A DNA stretch of 6,434 nucleotides from Deltaproteobacteria bacterium RBG_13_61_14 (GCA_001797815.1 MGQK01000032.1:21606-28039), one strand, 5' to 3'; counted from the first letter of the stretch, positions 1 to 6,059 are shown. Translations and numbers: made by a program. Notes: generated from the sequence alone by a model not told the origin.

Positions 1-1091
1 CCTATTTCAACGACCGCCAGCGCTTTGCGGTCAAGGAGGCCGGCCGCCTGGCCGGGCTGGAGGTGGTGCGGATCATCAACGAGCCGACGGCCGCGGCCCT
101 GGCCTACGGCTACCGCAAGGGCATCGAGCGCAAGATCGTGATCTACGACCTGGGCGGCGGCACCTTCGACGTCTCGGTCATGGACCTGGGCAAGGACGTT
201 TACCAGGTGCTCAGCACCAACGGCGACACCTTCCTGGGCGGGGTGGACTTCGACAACCGCATCATCGAGCAGGTGGTTGACCGCTTCGAGAAAGAGACCA
301 GGATCAACCTGATGGGCGACCGGATCGCGCTGCAGCGGCTCAAGGCCGCGGCGGAAGAGGCCAAGAAGGAGTTGAGCCTGCGCTCGGAATCCGAGATCAA
401 CCTGCCCTTCATCGCCACCGGTTCGGAAGGCCCGCTCAACCTCTCGGTCACCGTCAAGCGGGAGGAGTTGGAGCAATGGGTCGGGGGCCTGGTGGACAAG
501 ACCATTGACATCTGCCAGTTCGCCCTGGACGCGGCCAAGCTCCAGCCCAACGAGATTGACGAGGTGGTCCTGGTCGGCGGCCAGACCCGCATGCCCCTGA
601 TCTGGGAAAAGGTCCGGTCCTTATTCGGCCGGTCCCCCTCCAAGGGCGTGCATCCCGAAGAGGTGGTGGCCCTGGGCGCCGCGATCATGGCCGACATCCT
701 CTCCCGCGGCGAGACCGGCGTGCTCCTGCTCGACGTGGTCCCCCTCTCCATCGGCCTGGCCCTGCCCGGCGGCCGCTTCAAGAAAATCATTCCCCGCAAC
801 TCCACCACCCCGATCAAAAAGACCGAGGTCTTCACCACCAGCAAAGACGACCAGAAATCGGTCGCCATCACCGTGCTCCAAGGCGAAAGCCCGAAGGTCG
901 AAGAAAACGAAGTGCTCAGCCACTTCGCCTTTACCGGCCTGCCCCCGCACAATAAGGGTCAGCTCAAGATCGAAGTCACCTTTGCGGTGGACACCGACGG
1001 CATCCTCACCGTCTCGGCCCGCGACCAGAGCAGCGGGAAAAAGATCACTACCGTCGTCAACCCCAAAACCAGCGTCTCGCCTGCGGCCTGA
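1..1091 (+). CDS. Hsp70/DnaK-family chaperone, lidless, 5' end outside window
   Basis: This is the C-terminal 362 residues of an Hsp70 chaperone, open at the left edge; the reading frame begins at base 3 with YFNDRQRFAVKEAG, matching about residue 145 of E. coli DnaK. Hsp70s bind unfolded peptides in an ATP-controlled cycle in the cytoplasm. Visible in order are INEPTAAALAYG, the phosphate-2 motif DLGGGTFDVSV, NGDTFLGGVDFD, the adenosine motif VLVGGQTRMP, the interdomain linker VLLLD and a full substrate-binding beta domain ending near DTDGILTVSARDQSSGKK. The protein stops about ten residues later, so the alpha-helical lid of a normal DnaK (about 130 more residues) is absent. The 41 nt before the next gene leave no room for a frameshifted lid. 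By alignment from memory, the arch residues M404 and A429 of DnaK are Pro and Ser here, while the pocket Val436 is kept. It is therefore more likely an accessory Hsp70 paralogue than the housekeeping DnaK. No grpE or dnaJ is visible nearby. Confidence 0.93.
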   Translation, partial: YFNDRQRFAVKEAGRLAGLEVVRIINEPTAAALAYGYRKGIERKIVIYDLGGGTFDVSVMDLGKDVYQVLSTNGDTFLGGVDFDNRIIEQVVDRFEKETRINLMGDRIALQRLKAAAEEAKKELSLRSESEINLPFIATGSEGPLNLSVTVKREELEQWVGGLVDKTIDICQFALDAAKLQPNEIDEVVLVGGQTRMPLIWEKVRSLFGRSPSKGVHPEEVVALGAAIMADILSRGETGVLLLDVVPLSIGLALPGGRFKKIIPRNSTTPIKKTEVFTTSKDDQKSVAITVLQGESPKVEENEVLSHFAFTGLPPHNKGQLKIEVTFAVDTDGILTVSARDQSSGKKITTVVNPKTSVSPAA

Positions 1092-1132
1092 GCCGGCGCG
1101 GTTCTTTCCGCAAAAATCAAGGGAAAAATGGG

Positions 1133-2002
1133 GTGCGATCATTGAAGGTGATTCCAGCCCTTTCTCTGGCTTGCCTGGTGGCAGGACCCGGCTGGGCCCG
1201 GAGCCAGGAGCCTCCTCCCTCACCGGCCGAGCCGGCCCCTCCTTCCGCACAAGCGCCGGCCCCGACACCGGTGAAAATCCATCCCGGCGTGATCGAGCTC
1301 GGCCGCGACGTGTTCCTGCCCCACCTGTACCAGGACACCAAGGCCAGTTTCACCTCGCGGGAAAGCCTGATCGGCCTGGCCCTCGGCGGCTTTGCCACCG
1401 CCGCGATCTCCTTCCAGGACCAGAAGATTGACGACTACTGGGAAGCCGAGGACCCGATCGGCGACTGGTCCGAGATCGGCGACCAGTGGGGATCGGGCTT
1501 CTTCCAGCCGGCGGTCGTGGTCGGCATGTATGGCTGGTCGCGCTGGACCAAGAACCAGGAGCTGGCCACCAACGCCGAAGTCTTGGCCGAGGCCCTCATC
1601 CTCCAAGGCCTGACCATCAACTTGATGAAGCCGTTAGTCGGCCGCGAGCGGCCCGATCACAGCGACAAGCTCTCCTTCCCCTCCGGCCACACCGGCAACG
1701 CCTTTGCCTTTGCCGCGGTGGTGGACGACCGCTACGGCCACAAGTGGGGCATCCCCCTGTTCGCCCTCGCCACCTTCACCGGGCTGACCCGCATGGAAGA
1801 CCGGGCGCATTGGGCCTCGGACGTGGCCTTCGGCGCTACCCTGGGCACGGTCATCGGCTACGCCGTGTCCAAGAACCACGACGACTACCCCTACCAGAAA
1901 GCCTGGCGCCGGAAAAAAAAGACCAAGATCACCCTCCTGCCCCTGCTCCCCTCCCCGGGAGACGACCGCACCGGGATCATGATCTCCATGCCCGTGCGCT
2001 GA
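1133..2002 (+). CDS. PAP2-family phosphatase with signal peptide
   Basis: This 289-residue protein belongs to the type 2 phosphatidic acid phosphatase family, which removes phosphate from lipid phosphates or pyrophosphates, usually on the outer face of the inner membrane. All three catalytic motifs are present: KPLVGRERP at 166-174 (K-x6-RP), PSGH at 183-186, and TRMEDRAHWASD at 219-230, where the usual SR is TR and the catalytic His226 and Asp230 are kept. Residues 1-23 form a signal peptide or anchor (MRSLK, hydrophobic core, GWA). A Pro/Ala-rich linker follows to about 46, then hydrophobic segments near 76-92, 122-135, 187-197, 206-218 and 231-245. The tail has a basic RRKKKTK run and ends in a strand-like GIMISMPVR. 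GTG at 1133 is chosen because AAGGGA lies 8 nt upstream; the ATG at 1128 is in another frame and stops after five codons. The gene follows the Hsp70 by 41 nt and may share its transcript. The substrate (phosphatidate, undecaprenyl pyrophosphate or lipid A phosphate) cannot be told from sequence. Confidence 0.92.
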   Translation: MRSLKVIPALSLACLVAGPGWARSQEPPPSPAEPAPPSAQAPAPTPVKIHPGVIELGRDVFLPHLYQDTKASFTSRESLIGLALGGFATAAISFQDQKIDDYWEAEDPIGDWSEIGDQWGSGFFQPAVVVGMYGWSRWTKNQELATNAEVLAEALILQGLTINLMKPLVGRERPDHSDKLSFPSGHTGNAFAFAAVVDDRYGHKWGIPLFALATFTGLTRMEDRAHWASDVAFGATLGTVIGYAVSKNHDDYPYQKAWRRKKKTKITLLPLLPSPGDDRTGIMISMPVR

Positions 2003-2028
2003 AGCGGAAAGCCTTTATTCAAAATATC

Positions 2029-2069
2029 GCGGATTGTTCATCGCTTGCGGATAACTGTTCATCGCGCTT
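2029..2069. repeat. Two-copy imperfect tandem repeat, about 21 bp
   Basis: GCGGAT followed by TGTTCATCGC occurs at 2029-2044. It recurs at 2047-2065 with AAC inserted between the two blocks. The 10-bp TGTTCATCGC cores at 2035-2044 and 2056-2065 are identical and 21 bp apart, and each is followed by CTT or TT. The repeat lies in the convergent gap between the PAP2 and fumarase genes. No function is evident. Confidence 0.6.
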
Positions 2070-2070
2070 T

Positions 2071-2105
2071 CACTGATTACTGTTTACTGTGCACTGTCCA
2101 CTACT
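2071..2105. repeat. Degenerate heptamer tandem repeat (about 5 units)
   Basis: Five successive 7-mers share an ACTG or ACT core in the same phase: CACTGAT, TACTGTT, TACTGTG, CACTGTC, CACTACT. The array ends immediately before the fumarase stop codon. Neither this array nor the rest of the 2003-2106 gap contains a clear stem-loop with a T-tract, so no terminator is called for the convergent genes. Confidence 0.6.
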
Positions 2106-2106
2106 C

Positions 2107-3486
2107 TCAGGTCATCTTGCCCGGATCCAGGAGCCGGTCGAGTTCCGCGGGCGAGAGGTCGGTCATTTCGGCTGCCACTTCCTTGACCGGCCGGCCTTCT
2201 TTCACCGCCCGCTGGGCAATTTCGGCCGCCTTATCGTAGCCGATCTGGGGGGTCAGCGCGGTGGCCAGCATCGGGTTCTGCGCGGCCAGCCGGGCGCAGC
2301 GCTGGGCATTGGCCTTGATGCTTCGCACGCATTTTTCCGCAAAGAGCCGGGCGGCGTTGGTGAGGAGCGTGATGGACTCGAGCAGGCTTTGGGCGATGAG
2401 CGGCATCATGGTCGAGAGCTGGAAGCGGGCGTTGAGACCCGCGACCGCCACCGCGGCGTCGTTGCCGATCACCTTGGTGCAGGCCATGATCACCGCCTCC
2501 GGCACCACCGGGTTGACCTTGCCGGGCATGATGGTGGAACCCGCCATCAGCTCGGGCAGCATGAGTTCCCCCAGTCCCGCCGTCGGCCCGCTCCCCAGGC
2601 AGCGGATGTTCTCGGAGATCCCGGCCAGGGTGACCGCCAGGTCGCGGAGCGATCCGCTCACCCGCACCAGCCGGTCCGAGGCGGCCTGAGCTTCGAAATG
2701 ATTCTCCGCTTCCCGGAGCGGCAGGCGATAGTCCTGGCGCAGCCGGGCGATCACTTTCCCCGCGAACCGGGGGTGCGCGTTCAGCCCGGTGCCCACCGCG
2801 GTGCCGCCGAGCGGAAGTTCATATAGATTCTCCACCGTCCTTTCCAGGTCAGCCGAGGCGAGTCTCACCCGCGCCGCCCAGCCGGAAAATTCCCGGCCCA
2901 GCCGGATCGGCGCCGCGTCCATCAGGTGGGTGCGGCCGGTCTTGACGATGCGGTTGAATTCCTTGGCCTTGCGCTCGAGCTCGTGGGTGAGCCGAGTGAG
3001 CGCGGGAATCAGCTCGCGGACGATGGCCCGGGCCGCGGCCAGGTGGAGCGCGGTGGGCATGACGTCGTTGGAGGACTGGCCCCGATTGACGTGGTCGTTG
3101 GGGTGGACGAGCCGGCGGTCGCCGATCCGGCCGCCCAGAAGCTCGGCCGCGCGGTTGGCGATCACCTCGTTCAGGTTGCCGTGGCTGTTGGTGCCGGAGC
3201 CGCTCTGATAGAGGTCAAGCGGGAACTGGTCGGCGAGCCGGCCGGCCTCCACCTCCCGGGCCGCCCGGGCGATGGCCCGGGCCTTGCCCGCCGGGATCAT
3301 TTTCAGTTCGGCATTGACCGCGGCGGCGTGCCCCTTGATCCGGGCCGCACTCCGGAGAATCGCGGCCGGCAGGCGTTGCCCGCTGACCGGGAATACCTCC
3401 AGGGCTTTTTGCGTTTCCCGGTCCCAGTAGGCTTGCTTCGGGACCGCCGCGGTCCGGCCCCGCTCCTTGGCCATCCGCTTTTTCAT
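2107..3486 (-). CDS. fumC: Class II fumarate hydratase (fumarase)
   Basis: This 459-residue protein (the family is usually about 460) interconverts fumarate and malate in the cytoplasmic TCA cycle. Its motifs sit almost at E. coli FumC positions: QSGSGT 94-99, HPNDHVN at 128, QSSND ending at Asn140-Asp141, GRTH with catalytic His187, GGTAVGTGLN, and the mobile signature loop GSTIMPGKVN at 316-325, which keeps the catalytic Ser, Lys and Asn. The stretch HFEAQAASD...LGSGP and the IGYDKAAEIA C-terminus are also typical. GKVNPVVPEAV resembles the actinobacterial fumarase form; QSSND and GSGT favour fumarase over aspartase. The start at 3486 is chosen because GGAGG lies 8 nt upstream; the in-frame ATG at 3513 has no such site and falls inside the predicted -10. 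Unusual positions are SHGN for SNMN, DRET for GAQT, and ARFQLS for GNFELN. The gene is monocistronic in this window, convergent with PAP2 and divergent from the DUF481 operon. Confidence 0.92.
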   Translation of the reverse strand: MKKRMAKERGRTAAVPKQAYWDRETQKALEVFPVSGQRLPAAILRSAARIKGHAAAVNAELKMIPAGKARAIARAAREVEAGRLADQFPLDLYQSGSGTNSHGNLNEVIANRAAELLGGRIGDRRLVHPNDHVNRGQSSNDVMPTALHLAAARAIVRELIPALTRLTHELERKAKEFNRIVKTGRTHLMDAAPIRLGREFSGWAARVRLASADLERTVENLYELPLGGTAVGTGLNAHPRFAGKVIARLRQDYRLPLREAENHFEAQAASDRLVRVSGSLRDLAVTLAGISENIRCLGSGPTAGLGELMLPELMAGSTIMPGKVNPVVPEAVIMACTKVIGNDAAVAVAGLNARFQLSTMMPLIAQSLLESITLLTNAARLFAEKCVRSIKANAQRCARLAAQNPMLATALTPQIGYDKAAEIAQRAVKEGRPVKEVAAEMTDLSPAELDRLLDPGKMT

Positions 3487-3494
3487 CGGTCGTT

Positions 3495-3499
3495 CCTCC
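3495..3499 (-). promoter_or_regulatory. Ribosome binding site of the fumarase gene
   Basis: GGAGG on the minus strand, 8 nt before the ATG whose first base is 3486. This strong Shine-Dalgarno site decides the start in favour of MKKRMAKER, over the ATG nine codons upstream. Confidence 0.8.
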
Positions 3500-3508
3500 C
3501 CGCTCTCG

Positions 3509-3538
3509 AACATAGATGCTCAGCTCCGCCGTTGTCAA
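3509..3538 (-). promoter_or_regulatory. Sigma-70-type promoter of the fumarase gene
   Basis: On the minus strand, a perfect -35 TTGACA (3538-3533) is followed by an 18-nt spacer and TATGTT as -10 (3514-3509, 4 of 6 consensus). The start of transcription would be near 3502, giving a short leader that contains the GGAGG site. The call rests on consensus match and placement only. Confidence 0.55.
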
Positions 3539-3625
3539 GCGTCCCAACACGTTCCCCCTGATTCCCGGATAAAACAGGATCAGGTTGATTTTACCTGCCA
3601 GAGCCGTTCCCCCGAGGTGAGGCCG

Positions 3626-3645
3626 GGGCGCAATTGATTGCGCCC
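3626..3645. repeat. Internal palindrome 1 of the inverted-repeat element
   Basis: GGGCGCAAT and ATTGCGCCC form a perfect 9-bp palindrome around TG. A hairpin would probably have an 8-bp stem and a 4-nt loop. It has the same build as the palindrome at 3667-3686. An alternative pairing of CCCCG (3610-3614) with CGGGG (3624-3628) would compete with it. Confidence 0.75.
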
Positions 3646-3666
3646 GCAAATCAGCATGGGGCAAGA

Positions 3667-3686
3667 GGGCGCGATGAATCGCGCCC
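3667..3686. repeat. Internal palindrome 2 of the inverted-repeat element
   Basis: GGGCGCGAT and ATCGCGCCC form a perfect 9-bp palindrome around GA. It differs from palindrome 1 at one compensated pair in the stem (A-T changed to G-C) and in the loop. This palindrome resembles short intergenic repeats that I recall from many GC-rich bacterial genomes; that recollection is unverified. Confidence 0.75.
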
Positions 3687-3732
3687 CTGTCCCCTGATCC
3701 TTATCCGGGAATCAGGGCGCGTTCCTTCCGCC

Positions 3733-3761
3733 TTGACATCTTCCTGGCGGTTTTCTATCGT
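3733..3761 (+). promoter_or_regulatory. Sigma-70-type promoter of the DUF481-MFS operon
   Basis: A perfect -35 TTGACA at 3733-3738, a 17-nt spacer and TATCGT at 3756-3761 (4 of 6 to TATAAT). Transcription would start near 3768, only about 5 nt before the ATG at 3773, so the mRNA would be leaderless or nearly so. The call rests on consensus and spacing alone. Confidence 0.5.
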
Positions 3762-3772
3762 GGGGCAAATTG

Positions 3773-4663
3773 ATGGCGCATCCAAATCCGGAAAAAGTGA
3801 AAATTGACTGGAAAGCTCTGCTGATCTCGGTCCCTTTGCTGGCCTGGCCGGGATTCAGCCTTTCCCAAGAGCCGGAGCCCGCCGCCCCGGCGGCTGGCGC
3901 AGAGGAAAAGCCGGCGCCGCCGTGGAAAGGCTCCGCGGCCCTGGGCTATACCCAAAGCGGGGGCAATACCAACTCGACCGCGATCAATGCCAACGCCGCC
4001 CTGAGCCGGGACGGGGAACTGACCGACCTGGGCTGGCAGGCCGGGCTTCTTTACGGTTTTACCCGCTACACCGACAAGAACATCCTCTCGGCTAACAACT
4101 ACTTCGGCCTCTTCCGAGTGGATCAGTTTTTAACTACTTCGAAAAGGCCCTATGGCTTTTGCCAGTTTCAATTCCAGAGCGACCAGTTCGCGGGATTTTG
4201 GGGCAAATACATGGCCGAGGCCGGCGCCGGTTACAATTGGTGGAAGAGCAAAAAACGGAGCCTCAAGACCGAGGCCGGCTACGCCTTCATTGACTGGAAC
4301 TATACCGAGCCGAGCGAGGACGGCCGCCGTTGGGCACCGACCAATAACAGCGTGGCGCGCCTGCGTTACTGGCACCAGGTGCTTTCCTGGCTGGCGCTAT
4401 CCGAGGAAGCGGTCTATTACCTCAACTTGGAGGATACCCGGGAGTATCAGACGGAATCCATGAGCGCGGCCAAGATCAAATTGACGGACCGGATCGGCTT
4501 TCAATCTTCCCTGGCGGTCAAATATAACAACCGGCCGCCGCTGGTCGAAAAGAAAGACGCTTACGGTCAGACCGTCCACGACGCTGACGGAAATCCGGTT
4601 CTGGAAAGAGCCAAATATACCGACTATATCTGGACCAATACCTTGGTTCTCTCCTTCCCTTAA
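3773..4663 (+). CDS. DUF481 (YdiY-type) outer-membrane beta-barrel protein
   Basis: This is a 296-residue exported protein of the DUF481 family, whose biochemical role is not established. Residues 1-31 form a signal peptide with a long polar front (MAHPNPEKVKIDWK), hydrophobic core ALLISVPLLAWPGF and probable cleavage near SLS-Q. A Pro/Ala/Glu linker follows to about 50. From Trp51 the sequence alternates aromatic and polar residues in strand-like segments and begins with the family hallmark GYTQSGGNTNS (58-68). Later landmarks are AGAGYNWW, EAGYAFIDWNY, NNSVARLRYWHQ, and a final strand TNTLVLSFP. The terminal aromatic of the barrel signal is followed by one extra Pro, which is unusual. ATG 3773 is preferred to TTG 3770; its ribosome binding site is weak (GGGG at 3762-3765). 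The gene is less GC-rich in its third positions than the transporter after it, and shares an operon with it. Confidence 0.82.
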   Translation: MAHPNPEKVKIDWKALLISVPLLAWPGFSLSQEPEPAAPAAGAEEKPAPPWKGSAALGYTQSGGNTNSTAINANAALSRDGELTDLGWQAGLLYGFTRYTDKNILSANNYFGLFRVDQFLTTSKRPYGFCQFQFQSDQFAGFWGKYMAEAGAGYNWWKSKKRSLKTEAGYAFIDWNYTEPSEDGRRWAPTNNSVARLRYWHQVLSWLALSEEAVYYLNLEDTREYQTESMSAAKIKLTDRIGFQSSLAVKYNNRPPLVEKKDAYGQTVHDADGNPVLERAKYTDYIWTNTLVLSFP

Positions 4664-4675
4664 GCGGAGACGGTG

Positions 4676-6055
4676 ATGCTGAAACGCTTCGTCGGCCGCA
4701 TGGGCATGCGCGAGCTGCAGGGGCGCGACCCCGCCGAGGTGCGCACCGTGTTCCTGATGCTCTTCATGTTCGTGTTCCTCAATGCCGACGTGATGCTGAT
4801 GGTGCCCTCCTTCCGCGCCATCCGCGACGAGTTCGGCAAAAACGAGGCCGCCATCGGCCTGGTCGCCTCCCTCTTCGTGTTCTCCGGCGCCGGCATCGCC
4901 CTGGTCTCGGGCTACCTGGCCGACCGCTATCCCCGCAAGCTCCTGGTCTTCTTCACCATCCTGCTCGGCGAGATCCCCTGCCTGCTCACCGGCTACGTCC
5001 GCTCCTTCGAGGAGCTGTTCCTGATCCGGGCCTTGACCGGGCTCGGCATCGGCGGGCTGATGCCCTTGATTTACTCCATGATCGGAGACCTGGTGACCGA
5101 CAAAGAACGCGCCACCGCTTCCTCCTGGATCGGCCTGGCCGAAGGCGTCGGCCTGGCCCTGGGCATGGCCGTCGCCGGGAACCTGGTCGAGAGAACCGAC
5201 GTCGCCTTCCTCGGCGCTTCCGGCTGGCGCCTGCCCTTCGTACTCGCGGCGCTCCCCAACTTCATCCTCGCCCCCCTGTTCCTGCTCCTGGCCAAGGAAC
5301 CGCCCCGCGGCGGGGGCGAGCGGTCCATCCAGAAAGAGCTGGCCCAGGGCCTGGAATACAAGCGCCGGATCAAGCTCCGCGACTACCTGACCATCTTCCG
5401 CAACCGCACCAACCTCTACTTCATCCTCCAGGCCGTCCCCGGCACCATCGGCTGGGGCGTGCTCCCCAACTGGGTGGTGGCCTACTACCAGGAAAAGAAC
5501 GTCTCCGCCGCGCTCGCCACCAACCTCAACCTCCTGATCGGCCTGGGCATGATCCTCGGCGGCTTTTTCGGCGGCATCCTCGGCGACCGGCTCCATCGCC
5601 GAAACAAAAAGTATTCGCCCATCCTTTGCGGGATCACCACCCTCCTGGGTTTGGCTTTTTTCCTGGCCATGCTCCATTGGCCGCTGCCCGACCATCCCGC
5701 CGTCGCGGACATGGCCGGCCCCCTGGCCATCGGCATCGTCGGCGGATTCCTCATCACCGTCACCTCCTCCAACATCCGCGCCATCGTCCTCAACGTCAAC
5801 CCGCCGGAAAACCGCGGCGCCATGATGAGCATCTTCACCCTCAGCGATTCCATCGGAAAAGGCCTCGGACCCGTGCTCGGCGGCGTCCTGATCGTGGCCG
5901 TGGGCTATATCTGGACCATGGACCTCGCCACCCTGGCCTGGATTCCCTGCGCCCTGGTCTTCCTTTTCCTCCTGGCCCCCCAATATCCCAAAGACGCCGC
6001 CCACCTGGACCAGCTCATGGCCGAGCGGGCCAAGGAAATGGAACAATCCTTATGA
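4676..6055 (+). CDS. Spinster-like MFS transporter
   Basis: This 459-residue inner-membrane protein has about twelve hydrophobic segments in two halves, split by a polar loop near 206-245. The first half carries the MFS motif A as GYLADRYPRK (79-88, between segments 2 and 3). The second half has the matching GGILGDRLHRRNK (299-311). The sequence NVNPPENRGAMMSIFTLSDSIGKGLGP near 373-399 is typical of the Spinster branch. Eukaryotic members move sphingosine-1-phosphate or lysophospholipids; the substrate of this bacterial one is unknown. ATG 4676 is preferred to the adjacent GTG 4673 because GGAG (4666-4669) lies 6 nt upstream. It begins 12 nt after the DUF481 stop, so the two genes are almost certainly cotranscribed and perhaps translationally coupled. 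This pairs an inner-membrane carrier with an outer-membrane-type protein. Confidence 0.88.
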   Translation: MLKRFVGRMGMRELQGRDPAEVRTVFLMLFMFVFLNADVMLMVPSFRAIRDEFGKNEAAIGLVASLFVFSGAGIALVSGYLADRYPRKLLVFFTILLGEIPCLLTGYVRSFEELFLIRALTGLGIGGLMPLIYSMIGDLVTDKERATASSWIGLAEGVGLALGMAVAGNLVERTDVAFLGASGWRLPFVLAALPNFILAPLFLLLAKEPPRGGGERSIQKELAQGLEYKRRIKLRDYLTIFRNRTNLYFILQAVPGTIGWGVLPNWVVAYYQEKNVSAALATNLNLLIGLGMILGGFFGGILGDRLHRRNKKYSPILCGITTLLGLAFFLAMLHWPLPDHPAVADMAGPLAIGIVGGFLITVTSSNIRAIVLNVNPPENRGAMMSIFTLSDSIGKGLGPVLGGVLIVAVGYIWTMDLATLAWIPCALVFLFLLAPQYPKDAAHLDQLMAERAKEMEQSL

Positions 6056-6059
6056 TCCC

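Larger units (their letters stand above)
3556..3717. repeat. 162-bp compound inverted-repeat element (MITE- or REP-doublet-like)
   Basis: The left arm is 3556-3584 and the right arm 3693-3717. The outer 17 bp (3556-3572) are perfectly complementary to 3701-3717. After a 4-nt AACA insertion in the left arm, 8 more bp (3577-3584) pair with 3693-3700, giving 25 paired positions in all. The 108-bp interior carries two further palindromes, so the single strand can fold into a long stem topped by two hairpins. No ORF or transposase lies inside. It sits between the two divergent promoters, 17 nt from one -35 and 15 nt from the other. It could be a non-autonomous mobile repeat, a REP-type doublet or a structured control region; sequence alone cannot decide. 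Confidence 0.75.

Noticed and set aside
1092-1132. A frameshifted lid domain of the Hsp70 after its stop codon
   Set aside because: Only 41 nt separate the genes, and the other frames running on from here show no lid-like helices.
1133-1200. Lipoprotein signal in the PAP2 N-terminus (ALSLAC)
   Set aside because: The -3 position is Ser rather than Leu/Val/Ile and -2 is Leu, so the lipobox is poor; an ordinary signal peptide with GWA fits better.
200-1268. Minus-strand open frames of 250 and 215 codons across the Hsp70 gene
   Set aside because: They are antisense to a well-conserved Hsp70 and have no recognisable motifs; a GC-rich codon-bias shadow.
2071-2105. CRISPR-like array
   Set aside because: Units are 7 nt with no spacers, so it is a short-period tandem repeat rather than a CRISPR array.
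2107-3486. Aspartase instead of fumarase, because of GKVNPVVPEAV and SITLLTNA
   Set aside because: QSSND, GSGT, GRTHLMDA and GGTAVGTGLN are fumarase-type, and NPVLPEAV-like loops with LLTN also occur in actinobacterial fumarases.
3487-3513. Fumarase start nine codons upstream, at ATG 3513
   Set aside because: It has no ribosome binding site and lies inside the predicted -10 box, whereas the ATG at 3486 has GGAGG 8 nt upstream and gives the usual family length.
2089-3561. Plus-strand open frames of 139 to 245 codons opposite the fumarase gene
   Set aside because: They overlap the antisense of a full-length fumarase with intact catalytic motifs and have no plausible start signals.
4397-6046. 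549-codon open frame on the minus strand, antisense to the MFS gene
   Set aside because: The translation is mostly Gly, Glu, Asp, His and Gln with no family motif, as expected for the antisense of a GC-rich hydrophobic membrane protein gene. The plus-strand MFS has clear motifs and a ribosome binding site.
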